DNA of 64,000 nucleotides from Shewanella sp. SNU WT4 (GTDB lineage: Bacteria; Pseudomonadota; Gammaproteobacteria; Enterobacterales; Shewanellaceae), in assembly GCF_006494715.1 (NCBI RefSeq), contig NZ_CP041151.1:2976001-3040000 (forward strand), given 5' to 3'. The notes under the pieces are model-generated. The model made no database searches. It worked only from the letters and a program-made list of their open reading frames with translations, and had not been told where the DNA came from. A program made the position numbers and the translations under genes. Shown in pieces: positions 17,738 to 26,259 of the stretch. Numbering within the stretch: position 1 is the stretch's first letter; each line of letters begins with the position of its first letter.

Positions 17738-17757
17738 CTCGCCCGTAAACGAGCGAG
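17738..17757 (+). repeat. IS605-type left-end subterminal hairpin (locus 1)
   Basis: CTCGCCCGTAAACGAGCGAG folds as CTCGC/GCGAG, a C-A mismatch, a CG/CG pair and a TAAA loop. The same design with TAAA loop and one mismatch recurs at both ends of the second copy (46106-46125 and 49029-49048). These imperfect hairpins are what TnpA binds in this family. Confidence 0.75.
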
Positions 17758-17802
17758 ATTGCGCGGGCAACATGTTCAGAGGATTAATTAACCACCCTCT
17801 GA

Positions 17803-17842
17803 TGCAATCAATCCATTATATTTTTCTAATGGATTGATTGCA
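17803..17842. repeat. Perfect 16-bp inverted repeat upstream of the RND operon
   Basis: TGCAATCAATCCATTA is followed by an 8-nt T-rich loop and then its exact reverse complement. It lies 76 bp before the adaptor start at 17918. There is no T-tract after it on the + strand, so it looks more like a large operator or a cruciform than a terminator. CCATT/AATGG elements recur between it and the gene. Confidence 0.6.
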
Positions 17843-17917
17843 GTCTGCCTCGCATTCCATTAGAATTTTTGCATAGATGATGTTTGTCTCTGCTTTTCAA
17901 TGGAATTGAGGTCAATA

Positions 17918-19024
17918 ATGAATATGCGCCGCACTGCCTTACTGGCGGTAATGCTCAATGTTAGTGCATTCCCCCCGCTACTTTTCGCTCAAAATAATGA
18001 TGCCATTGGCAATGAGCCCATGCTCAATCAAGAAATAGTCAATGACCATTTCGCTAAGGATCTCATCACTATCGCTCCAACGCTGGTCAAGCAAACCTTA
18101 GCATTAGATGCCACCATTGAAGCCGTAAAAAATGCAACTGTCTCAGCCCAAACCTCAGCGCGTATTTTAGCCATTAATTATGATGTCAATGATAGGGTTC
18201 CTGAAGGCGCAGAATTACTGCGCATGACCAGCAAAGAGCAAGGGGCGGAATTAACTCGAGTTGATGCTGAACTTGCCAGTGCCAAAGCTATCAATATTGA
18301 AACTCAAGCTCAGTTGCAAAGGCTTAAACAACTGTTTCCACAAGGCGCTGTATCACAAGGTGACATGGACAAAGCCATTGCCAATGCTAAATCTGCCACT
18401 CAAGCCGTCAATGCAGCGCAATCTCAGGTCGATAAAGCCATTGAAAATGTCAAATACACCCAAGTATTTGCGCCATTTTCAGGGATAGTCACGGCTCGTC
18501 ATGTCGAAATGGGTGAAACCGTGCAACCTGGGCAAGCACTGCTGTCTGGTTATTCAAATCAAGCCATGCGCGCTGTGACTTGGGTTCCTGAGCGTTACCT
18601 AGCAGCATTAACTCGCGAGCCTGCGTTTACCATACGCCTAAGTGATGGCCGAGTGTTATCTGACATCACAGCTGAGATCAGTCCCTTTGCTGATCCTAAA
18701 AGCCACGCTTATATGGTGCGCTTAAGCCTGCCATCACAATTAACCAATCTCAGCCCAGGAAGCTCGGCTAAGGTCAGCTTTACCCGCCATCAAGCAGAGC
18801 AAATTCAGATACCAGAGACTGCCATCTACCATCTAAATCAACTCTCAGCGGTATATCTTTGGCAACAAGGTAAATATTTACTGACACAAGTACGCTTAGG
18901 TGAAACCCACAATGGGCAAGTGCAGATACTCTCAGGCTTAAGCGCAGGGGATAAGATTGCTATAAACCCTTATCAAGTATTAGTGACAGGCGCAGCGTCA
19001 CCAAGCCAGCACCAGGCGCAATAG
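17918..19024 (+). CDS. RND efflux periplasmic adaptor (membrane fusion protein)
   Basis: A 368-residue HlyD/AcrA-type adaptor that links the inner-membrane pump to an outer-membrane channel. It has an N-terminal signal sequence (MNMRRTALLAVMLNVSAF), a biotinyl-lipoyl-like half (ISAR-ILAINYDVNDRVPEGAEL), an alpha-helical hairpin (about 95-165) and a second lipoyl half (APFSGIVTARHVEMGETVQPGQ). The ATG at 17918 is chosen because GAGG lies 6 bp before it; an ATG at 17900 is also in frame. The RND pump gene follows after 7 bp. Confidence 0.9.
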   Translation: MNMRRTALLAVMLNVSAFPPLLFAQNNDAIGNEPMLNQEIVNDHFAKDLITIAPTLVKQTLALDATIEAVKNATVSAQTSARILAINYDVNDRVPEGAELLRMTSKEQGAELTRVDAELASAKAINIETQAQLQRLKQLFPQGAVSQGDMDKAIANAKSATQAVNAAQSQVDKAIENVKYTQVFAPFSGIVTARHVEMGETVQPGQALLSGYSNQAMRAVTWVPERYLAALTREPAFTIRLSDGRVLSDITAEISPFADPKSHAYMVRLSLPSQLTNLSPGSSAKVSFTRHQAEQIQIPETAIYHLNQLSAVYLWQQGKYLLTQVRLGETHNGQVQILSGLSAGDKIAINPYQVLVTGAASPSQHQAQ

Positions 19025-19031
19025 GTATCTC

Positions 19032-22000
19032 ATGGAAGCGAACTCTCAAAAATTAGGCATAGCTGGGCGCTTGGCGGCAGCTTTTCAAACAAACCCTATG
19101 ACGCCGTTATTAGCATTGCTTGGGCTACTCATGGGACTTTTTGCCATTATTGTCACCCCCAAAGAAGAAGATCCGCAGATAGATGTGACTTTTATTGACG
19201 TCTTTATTCCTTACCCAGGCGCAACCCCAGAGGAAGTGCAAAACCTAGTCACCTTGCCTGCTGAGCAATTAATTTCAGAAATTAAGGGCATAGACACCTT
19301 ATATTCAATGTCACAAGCCGACGGCGCTATGTTGATAGTGGTTTTTGAGGTGGGAGTAGCTCGCAATGACGCCATAGTTGCTCTTTATAATCAGCTTTAT
19401 GCCAATATGGATCGCCTGCCAAGGCAAGCTGGAGTTGGTGAGCCACTGATCAAACCGCGAAGCATAGATGACGTTCCCATAGTGAACATCAATCTCTTTT
19501 CCCACGATATGAATGTCAGTGCCGAGCAATTAACCCAAGTCGCTACCGGCTTAAAAACTCAGTTAAAACGCATTGCAGGCACGGGCGAAATTAGCTTAGT
19601 CGGCCAGCAAGAGTTAGTGCTTAATATTCGGATTGACCCCATCAAACTTAATGGCTTTGGCCTCAGTATTGAAAAAATACAAGCCAGCCTTAACGATAAC
19701 AACCATGCGTCGATTCCGGTATCTTTGGTACAAGATAATCAAGTCATTAAGGTAAAAACTGGTCAGTTTTTACAATCAGAGCAAGAAGTCGCCGATATTG
19801 TTGTGGCCGTAATCCCATCAAGTAACGGCCCGCAGCCTATCTATTTAGGCGATATTGCATCGATACATTTAGGCGCCGATATCAGTGATGCGAATGTGTG
19901 GTTTCAAGATAATAGCGGCAGCTTTCCTGCTGTAACTATCGCCATCGCCAAACAAGCGGGGGTCAATGCGGTTGATTTAGCCACCACTATTACTGATGAA
20001 CTCGCCTTGATGCATAACGTGTTAATCCCACATAACATCGAAGCAGTGGTTAGTCGTAACTATGGCGAATCGGCGGCAGAGAAATCAAATACGCTGATTT
20101 ATAAACTGATGTTTGCCACTATGGCGGTGGTCTTACTCGTACTTATGACCATGGGAGTGCGGGAATCTGTGGTGGTAGGCGTTGCTATCTTAATCACCCT
20201 TGCTATGACGTTATTTGCCAGTTGGGCATGGGGTTTTACGTTAAATCGTATCTCTCTATTTGCTTTGATTTTTTCTATCGGCATTTTAGTCGATGATGCC
20301 ATAGTAGTGGTTGAGAATATTCACCGTCATATGGCATTAAGTCATGCGCCGATGACAACACTCATCCCCAAAGCTGTAGATGAAGTTGGTGGTCCAACAA
20401 TTCTGGCAACCTTAACTGTCATAGCCGCCTTACTCCCCATGAATTTCGTGGGCGGTTTGATGGGGCCTTATATGAGCCCTATTCCCATCAACGCTAGTAT
20501 GGGCATGTTAATCTCTCTGGCAATAGCTTTTATGGTAACTCCTTGGCTCAGCGGTAAGCTTCTGCGTCACGCCCCAGTATTAAAGACACCAGCCACCGTG
20601 CCACCGCGCCTTGAGACCCTAGTTAAGCAACTACTTAGCCCGTTTATTATTGGCCAGCATGCCAAAAAAAATCGCCATTTATTTAGCACCGCCATTATTA
20701 CCTTGATTGCCATTGCCTTAAGTTTACCTGTGGCCAAGTTAGTGGTGATGAAGATGCTGCCCTTTGATAATAAGTCTGAGTTTCAAGTGATGCTCGATAT
20801 GCCAGAAGGCACCACCCTAGAGCAAACCCAAAAGGTACTCAATGGGTTATCCCAACACTTATTAACGATGAGCGAAGTAAGCCATGTGCAGACTTATGCA
20901 GGCACAAGCTCGCCAATGAATTTCAATGGTTTAGTTAGGCATTACTATTTACGCAGTACGCCTGAGCTTGGCGATATTCAAGTTAACTTACTGCCACTGG
21001 CGCAAAGAGAGCGTGACAGCCATACCATAGCCGCCTCAGTGCGGCCGCAATTAACTCAGATAGCCAAGCAGTATGGTGGGCGCATTCAAGTGGTAGAAGT
21101 GCCACCAGGGCCGCCGGTGTGGGCGCCAGTGGTTGCTGAAATATACGCGCCGAGTGTTGAGCTTAGAGAGCAAGCGGCTATGGCAATGCAGACTCTGTTT
21201 GAACAAACCCAAGACATGGTTGATATCGACATCTTTTTGCCAGCACAGCAAGTTCAGTGGCAAGTCAGCATAGATAGACAAAAAGCCAGCAGCTTAGGTG
21301 TCTCTTACGCTAGCATTGTTGACTTAGTGACGACCTCCATTGGTGGGAAAGATGTCGCAAGCTTGCATCAAAGCCATCAACAAACTCCTATTCCTATTAG
21401 GCTTGAGCTTAAAGAGTCCATGAAAATGGATTTAGATCAGGTATTAAATCTGACCTTGCCTAATCAGCAAGGGCAAGCGGTGGCGCTAGCTAATGTCGTG
21501 ACTATCCAAAAATCCAAAATAAGCACGCCCATCATGCATAAAAATATGATCCCTATGATAATGGTTACTGGCGATATGGCGGGCGAGCTTGATAGCCCGC
21601 TCTATGGCATGTTTGATATGGTTAGCCGCATCAAGGAGCCTCAGGGTTTAGGCTACCAGCAATCATTTGCTAGCCAGCCGTCAGGCTTAGATAGTGTGAG
21701 TATTTTGTGGGACGGTGAGTGGAAAATTACCTACGAAACCTTTCGAGATATGGGCATTGCTTATGGCATCGGCATGATAGGCATTTACCTACTGGTGGTA
21801 GCGCAATTTCGCTCTTACCTAGTGCCGTTAGTCATCATGGCACCTATTCCTTTGACCATAATCGGCGTCATGCCGGGACATGCGTTATTAGCGGCGCCAT
21901 TTACGGCCCCGTCTATGATTGGCATGATAGCGCTCGCGGGCATCATAGTGCGCAATTCAATTTTACTGGTCGACTTTATTAACCATGAATTAGCCAGAGG

Positions 22001-22250
22001 CATTCCTTTAGATCAAGCCGCGATTCATGCCGGTATGGTGCGCGCCAAGCCGATTCTATTAACCGCACTGGCCGCCATGATAGGCTCATTGTTTATCTTA
22101 GGCGACCCGATTTTTAACGGCCTAGCGGTGAGTTTATTGTTTGGCATTTTAGTGTCGACCTTACTCACGATTATCTTAATCCCAGTACTATATTTCAGTT
22201 TAATTAACCGCTTCCCAGCCATAGCTAAACGCTATATTACGGAGAAATAA
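19032..22250 (+). CDS. RND-family efflux pump, inner-membrane permease
   Basis: A 1072-residue resistance-nodulation-division permease, full length for the class, with 12 predicted transmembrane helices and two large periplasmic loops. The proton-relay aspartates are in SIGILVDDAIVVVENI (about residue 422). Sequence features fit the hydrophobe/amphiphile exporters rather than the metal exporters. It is followed after 1 bp by a DUF2892 gene and then a rhodanese gene, an unusual operon for a drug pump. Substrate unknown. Confidence 0.92.
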   Translation: MEANSQKLGIAGRLAAAFQTNPMTPLLALLGLLMGLFAIIVTPKEEDPQIDVTFIDVFIPYPGATPEEVQNLVTLPAEQLISEIKGIDTLYSMSQADGAMLIVVFEVGVARNDAIVALYNQLYANMDRLPRQAGVGEPLIKPRSIDDVPIVNINLFSHDMNVSAEQLTQVATGLKTQLKRIAGTGEISLVGQQELVLNIRIDPIKLNGFGLSIEKIQASLNDNNHASIPVSLVQDNQVIKVKTGQFLQSEQEVADIVVAVIPSSNGPQPIYLGDIASIHLGADISDANVWFQDNSGSFPAVTIAIAKQAGVNAVDLATTITDELALMHNVLIPHNIEAVVSRNYGESAAEKSNTLIYKLMFATMAVVLLVLMTMGVRESVVVGVAILITLAMTLFASWAWGFTLNRISLFALIFSIGILVDDAIVVVENIHRHMALSHAPMTTLIPKAVDEVGGPTILATLTVIAALLPMNFVGGLMGPYMSPIPINASMGMLISLAIAFMVTPWLSGKLLRHAPVLKTPATVPPRLETLVKQLLSPFIIGQHAKKNRHLFSTAIITLIAIALSLPVAKLVVMKMLPFDNKSEFQVMLDMPEGTTLEQTQKVLNGLSQHLLTMSEVSHVQTYAGTSSPMNFNGLVRHYYLRSTPELGDIQVNLLPLAQRERDSHTIAASVRPQLTQIAKQYGGRIQVVEVPPGPPVWAPVVAEIYAPSVELREQAAMAMQTLFEQTQDMVDIDIFLPAQQVQWQVSIDRQKASSLGVSYASIVDLVTTSIGGKDVASLHQSHQQTPIPIRLELKESMKMDLDQVLNLTLPNQQGQAVALANVVTIQKSKISTPIMHKNMIPMIMVTGDMAGELDSPLYGMFDMVSRIKEPQGLGYQQSFASQPSGLDSVSILWDGEWKITYETFRDMGIAYGIGMIGIYLLVVAQFRSYLVPLVIMAPIPLTIIGVMPGHALLAAPFTAPSMIGMIALAGIIVRNSILLVDFINHELARGIPLDQAAIHAGMVRAKPILLTALAAMIGSLFILGDPIFNGLAVSLLFGILVSTLLTIILIPVLYFSLINRFPAIAKRYITEK

Positions 22251-22251
22251 C

Positions 22252-22476
22252 ATGTCACTCGAAAAATCTATATTCGTGTTTGCAGGTTTCATGGTTTTGC
22301 TATCTTTAGTGCTAACACACTGGGTAAGCTCGCATTTTATCTGGCTTACTGCCTTTGTCGGTGTTAATTTAATTCAAAGTGCTTTTACCGGCTTCTGTCC
22401 AGCGGCCATGGTGATGCGCTACTGTGGTATCAAGTCAGAAGCTGAGATAACAACTGCTAAGCTTGCAAAAGGATAA
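22252..22476 (+). CDS. DUF2892 (YgaP-type transmembrane) protein
   Basis: A 74-residue protein with two membrane segments (about 7-25 and 28-45) and the typical GFCPAAMVMRYCGI motif with two cysteines. It resembles the membrane half of YgaP, whose other half is a rhodanese. Here the rhodanese is a separate gene directly downstream, so the two proteins probably work together. Confidence 0.85.
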   Translation: MSLEKSIFVFAGFMVLLSLVLTHWVSSHFIWLTAFVGVNLIQSAFTGFCPAAMVMRYCGIKSEAEITTAKLAKG

Positions 22477-22480
22477 GGAA

Positions 22481-22858
22481 ATGCAATTTTTAAAAGTAAT
22501 TACAGGTTTTGCTGTCACGCTGTTGGCTGTGTTAAGTCTACAAACTAGCGTACAAGCCGCGGATGAGGACAATCAAGCTTGGCAAATGATCCAAGATGGC
22601 GCGTTAATCGTCGATGTGCGCACCCCGGCGGAATTTGCCGAAGGACACTTAGCGGATGCGATTAATATTCCTGTCGATCAAATCGCCCAAGTTTTTGCTG
22701 AGCGTGATATCGCCAAAGACACTGAAGTGGTTTTATATTGCCGCAGTGGTAATCGCAGTGGTAAGGCGCAGCAAACCTTAATAGAGCAAGGTTACACTCA
22801 CACCTTTAATGGCGGCGCCTTAGAAGAATTACAACGCACAGCGCCCGCGCAGCAATAA
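22481..22858 (+). CDS. Exported single-domain rhodanese
   Basis: A 125-residue sulfurtransferase with a signal peptide (MQFLKVITGFAVTLLAVL..., cut after SVQA) and one rhodanese domain. The active-site cysteine is in VVLYCRSGNRSGKA. The ATG at 22481 is preferred over an upstream TTG because AAAAGGA lies 7 bp before it. It is the last gene of the RND-DUF2892 operon and should act in the periplasm. Confidence 0.9.
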   Translation: MQFLKVITGFAVTLLAVLSLQTSVQAADEDNQAWQMIQDGALIVDVRTPAEFAEGHLADAINIPVDQIAQVFAERDIAKDTEVVLYCRSGNRSGKAQQTLIEQGYTHTFNGGALEELQRTAPAQQ

Positions 22859-22896
22859 CTGCCTGCCCACTTGCCAACCGAGCAAGCATCAAACAA

Positions 22897-22920
22897 TAAC
22901 GGCCGCAATTGCGGCCGTTA
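22897..22920. terminator. Palindromic hairpin between the convergent rhodanese and yaeQ genes
   Basis: A perfect 24-bp palindrome with core GGCCGCAATTGCGGCC lies 39 bp after the rhodanese stop and 26 bp from the yaeQ stop. T-tracts are weak on both sides, so it is a possible bidirectional terminator. Confidence 0.5.
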
Positions 22921-22945
22921 ACTTTATATCAATAGAAGCAAACGC

Positions 22946-23482
22946 TTAATACAGGCGCTGCGGAGTTAATGCTAAGCTTTGATCATCATCATTAAGCCAC
23001 ATTTCGCCTTCAGAAATATTGCAGCTCAAACGCATGCTGCGTTTCACTAAACTGGCTAATAGCTGAATTTGCTCTTTAGGGAATTCCCACACTTCTAAGT
23101 TTTTATAACGACTCAAAGGCCCTTGGTTTTTCTGCCACCAGATAGGTACGCTGCGACCACCATAGGTATACAACTTAACGGTTTTGGCGCGACCACAAGC
23201 CTTCTTAATCCACTTTTCATCGGCTTCACCAAACTCAATCCAGAGTTCAATGTCACCACATAAACTTTTTTCCCATAACTCAGCTTCATCATCAACACAC
23301 AAGCCTTTTGAAAAGGCTAAATGTTCTGAGGCATTCAAAGCAAAGGCAGCTAAGCGCACCATCATACGTTCATCAGTTTCAGAAGGATGCTGCGCTAAGG
23401 TCAAATGGTGAGTCTGGTAGTAAAAACGGTCCATATCTGCAATCTGCAGTTCGGTTTTAAAAATCGTGGCATTAGGTGCCAT
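22946..23482 (-). CDS. yaeQ: YaeQ family protein
   Basis: A 178-residue YaeQ protein, a small conserved fold related to restriction-type nuclease folds, with no proven function. Family landmarks are MAPNATIFKTELQIADMDR at the start and LWIEFGEADEKWIKKACGRA in the middle. The start at 23482 overlaps the end of the siroheme gene by 11 bp. An in-frame start 15 bp upstream exists but lacks family similarity. Confidence 0.88.
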   Translation of the reverse strand: MAPNATIFKTELQIADMDRFYYQTHHLTLAQHPSETDERMMVRLAAFALNASEHLAFSKGLCVDDEAELWEKSLCGDIELWIEFGEADEKWIKKACGRAKTVKLYTYGGRSVPIWWQKNQGPLSRYKNLEVWEFPKEQIQLLASLVKRSMRLSCNISEGEMWLNDDDQSLALTPQRLY

Positions 23483-24398
23483 GTACAGCTCCAGCAATCA
23501 AGGTCAAACAATGAGGAGATTGCGCTGCCGCTAATGCCAAGGTATCACTATCTGCAATCAGCATAGTGCGATATCCAGCGCGTTGGCGCGAAAGCGCCGC
23601 CGATACTTCAATCAAGGCTTCGCGGTGGCAATCTCGGCGAATTAATTCATTAAGCTCCAAAGCCACCGGGGCGCGATGGAACAGGTATTCAAGCTGCTGC
23701 AGTAACGGTACGGCAGCTATAGGTAATAATTGAGGAACTAGCTGTTCATCTAATAACAATAGCGGTGGCAAAACGTAAGTCTTAGCGACCAATGCCTGTT
23801 GAAATAAGGACGGAGTATGATCATCAAACCTATCGCCATTCAGGCTAAAAAAATGCTCCCAGCAACGGCGTCTATCATCTTCATTTGAAAATGTTTGCTT
23901 CACTGCGCCGCGCTGCTCAGCCACAAAGTCTAATAACGGGGCTAACGAGGCGGGTAACGCTTGCTCTAAGCGGCTGCGAATAGTGCGCGCATACACAGGC
24001 GCCGCGCCTGCAGTACTGATGGCTACTTGTAAGCGGCCGCGATCAACTATCGCTGGAGTAATAAAACTGCACAGCGCAGGCGTGTCAACCACATTGACTA
24101 AAATCGAAAGATTGGCGGCTTTGGCGGCTAATTGCTGCTGCACTTCACTATCATCTGTGGCTAAATAAATTAGCTGATAGTGATGAGTAATATCGCCAGC
24201 CGCAGCGTGATGCGCTAACCATTGTATACGCTTGCTTGCAACTAGTTGCTCAATGGCTGGAGTAATCGCTGGCGAAATAACATCAATATTGGCCTGAGTG
24301 CGGGCAAGGAGCGTTAACTTACGTTCAGCGACGCTGCCGCCGCCCACCACTAAAATATTGAGCTGGTTAGTGTCCAGCATGATTGGGAAATACTGCAT
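23472..24398 (-). CDS. Siroheme synthase N-terminal type: precorrin-2 dehydrogenase / sirohydrochlorin ferrochelatase
   Basis: A 308-residue CysG-N/Met8-like protein that oxidises precorrin-2 with NAD and inserts iron to make siroheme, the cofactor of sulfite and nitrite reductases. The Rossmann motif is ILVVGGGSVAERK (about residues 15-27), and STAGAAPVYARTIRSRLE is the conserved active-site helix. The methyltransferase half of full-length CysG is absent. It belongs to a minus-strand cluster with a rhodanese and a DUF2007 gene. Confidence 0.88.
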   Translation of the reverse strand: MQYFPIMLDTNQLNILVVGGGSVAERKLTLLARTQANIDVISPAITPAIEQLVASKRIQWLAHHAAAGDITHHYQLIYLATDDSEVQQQLAAKAANLSILVNVVDTPALCSFITPAIVDRGRLQVAISTAGAAPVYARTIRSRLEQALPASLAPLLDFVAEQRGAVKQTFSNEDDRRRCWEHFFSLNGDRFDDHTPSLFQQALVAKTYVLPPLLLLDEQLVPQLLPIAAVPLLQQLEYLFHRAPVALELNELIRRDCHREALIEVSAALSRQRAGYRTMLIADSDTLALAAAQSPHCLTLIAGAVHGT

Positions 24399-24439
24399 GT
24401 TTTCCTAGAGGCTAATACTGACAACAATCGTCTTAATGG

Positions 24440-24799
24440 TTAATCCTTAACCAGTGGCAGTTGGTGTTGCTGCCAAGCTTTGTAACCGCCAATCAGCGAT
24501 GCCACATGGGTGTATCCCATTAATTGCAAATGATGGGCAGCCATGACGCTGCGATAACCGCCGCCGCAATACAGCAACAACGGCTTGCTCTTATCTGGCA
24601 CTCTAGTTTCAATATCACGCTCGATAATGCCACGGCCCATATGGATGGCGCGTGGTAAATGATCGACTAACCATTCATGATCTTCGCGCACATCGACAAG
24701 TTGCCACTCATCTTCGGCCTGATATTGTTCTATGGTAATTTCTTTTACATGGGGACGAAAAAGCTCAACGATTTTTTCAAAACCTGGGTTATGTGCCAT
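24440..24799 (-). CDS. Cytoplasmic rhodanese-like sulfurtransferase
   Basis: A 119-residue single rhodanese domain without signal peptide. The catalytic cysteine is in LLLYCGGGYRS (about residue 78), and VDVREDHEW is the conserved N-terminal motif. It lies between a DUF2007 gene (11 bp upstream) and the siroheme gene (41 bp downstream), a context suggestive of sulfur metabolism. Confidence 0.88.
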   Translation of the reverse strand: MAHNPGFEKIVELFRPHVKEITIEQYQAEDEWQLVDVREDHEWLVDHLPRAIHMGRGIIERDIETRVPDKSKPLLLYCGGGYRSVMAAHHLQLMGYTHVASLIGGYKAWQQHQLPLVKD

Positions 24800-24810
24800 T
24801 ACTCACATCC

Positions 24811-25125
24811 TTAGTGCGCTTCACTGCGCTCAGCACTGCATTGCCAACATAATTCAAAACTGGCATGGTTCAACTCATGACATTTTACACACTGCCATTG
24901 TGGGCGGTCAGCATCAAGATTGGCTAACTGTGATTCCGCCAATTCAAATTGCTCATGTGCAACCCATAATTCGACGGTTTGTAAGTCAACGGGTAGTTCA
25001 CCAACGCCGCCCATTAAGGCTTCGCCGCGCAATTCTACCACAATCCCGGCTGACTCGAGTAATCCCTTCCAAGTGTGAGCCTGGAGTAAATTACCACCAG
25101 CAACTAAACGTTTACTTGTTTGCAT
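24811..25125 (-). CDS. DUF2007 protein with C-terminal zinc ribbon
   Basis: A 104-residue protein with an N-terminal DUF2007 fold (NLLQAHTWKGLLESAGI, GELPVDLQTVELWV) and a C-terminal four-cysteine zinc ribbon (CVKCHELNHASFELCWQC). It begins the minus-strand cluster with the rhodanese and siroheme synthase. Function unknown; a regulatory or sensing role has been suggested for the family. Confidence 0.82.
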   Translation of the reverse strand: MQTSKRLVAGGNLLQAHTWKGLLESAGIVVELRGEALMGGVGELPVDLQTVELWVAHEQFELAESQLANLDADRPQWQCVKCHELNHASFELCWQCSAERSEAH

Positions 25126-25254
25126 TCGCCTTCCCTACTACTTATGTTGACTTCGAAGCGCATGATTGTTGCCATTAATCCGTTAACTAAACCTCAACTT
25201 CTGCCAGCATGTTGAGCGTGAAAGCAGGCGCTGTCAAGTACGAAACTTAGGCAA

Positions 25255-25283
25255 AAAAAAGCCGACTTAGTCAGTCGGCTTTT
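25255..25283 (-). terminator. Rho-independent terminator after secF
   Basis: On the minus strand AAAGCCGACT and AGTCGGCTTT form a stem with a GACTA-type loop followed by eight T residues. It lies 15 bp past the secF stop and ends the tgt-yajC-secD-secF transcript. Confidence 0.88.
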
Positions 25284-25297
25284 AATCAAATCAGCAC

Positions 25298-26245
25298 TTA
25301 AGGCATCATAGGTGGTTGATCAGCACCTTCTTTCTCGACTTCAATTGGGAGCATATGCTCACGACTAACGCCAAGACGCATGGCTAAGTAACTCGCCACA
25401 TAGATAGATGAATAAGTACCGAACAAAATACCCATTAACAGTGCAGTCGCAAAGCCATGGATCATAGTGCCGCCTTTTAAGAACAAGGCCACCACAGTGA
25501 TCAAGGTAGTACCAGTAGTAATAATGGTACGACTCATAGTTTGAGTGATTGAAATATTAATCACATCATATGGCAGTAACTTACGGATTTTAATGAAGTT
25601 CTCACGGATACGGTCATACACTACGATAGTATCGTTAAGTGAATAACCCACAACCGTCAGTAAGCCTGCCAATACAGTCAGGTCAAACTCTAGTTGCAGC
25701 AGTGAGAACACCCCTAAGGTTAAAATCACGTCGTGTGCCAGTGACGCTACCGCGCCAGCGGCTAAGCGCCATTCAAAGCGGAATGATACATATACCAGAA
25801 TACACAAGAGGGCCGCGATAACCGCTAAACCGCCCTGCTCTGCCAATTCTTTACCTACTTGTGGACCGACAAACTCCACTCGCTTTTGAATGACTTGGCT
25901 ATCAAGTACTTGGGCTGCGCGCATGACTTCAGTCACTTGAGCATCACTTTCAATCCCTGGACGCACTTGCAAGCGCACTAAGATATCTTGTGTTGAACCG
26001 AAGTTCTGAACAATAGCACCACTGACTTTGTCATCGGTGAGCTGCGCGCGTAAATCGTTAAGATTGGCAGATTTAGAGAACTCTAACTCCACCACAGTAC
26101 CACCGGTAAAATCCAATCCCCAGTTGATGCCTTTAGTACCTAAAGACACAAATGAAGCTACTACCAAAATTGCCGACATTATGCTGATCATTTTGGCATG
26201 TTTGAGGAAGTCGATAGTATTTTTAAATGCGCTAATTTGCATCAT
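25298..26245 (-). CDS. secF: Protein translocase subunit SecF
   Basis: A 315-residue inner-membrane protein with six transmembrane helices that works with SecD to use the proton gradient for late steps of Sec export. WGLDFTGGTVVEL is the conserved N-terminal motif, and GYSLNDTIVVYDRIREN contains the conserved TM4-TM5 region. It starts 14 bp after secD with GGGAG upstream. Confidence 0.96.
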   Translation of the reverse strand: MMQISAFKNTIDFLKHAKMISIMSAILVVASFVSLGTKGINWGLDFTGGTVVELEFSKSANLNDLRAQLTDDKVSGAIVQNFGSTQDILVRLQVRPGIESDAQVTEVMRAAQVLDSQVIQKRVEFVGPQVGKELAEQGGLAVIAALLCILVYVSFRFEWRLAAGAVASLAHDVILTLGVFSLLQLEFDLTVLAGLLTVVGYSLNDTIVVYDRIRENFIKIRKLLPYDVINISITQTMSRTIITTGTTLITVVALFLKGGTMIHGFATALLMGILFGTYSSIYVASYLAMRLGVSREHMLPIEVEKEGADQPPMMP

Positions 26246-26259
26246 GTTAGTCGTCTCCC

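Noticed and set aside
23983..24168. Open frames opposite the siroheme synthase gene
   Set aside because: Antisense shadows without start signals.
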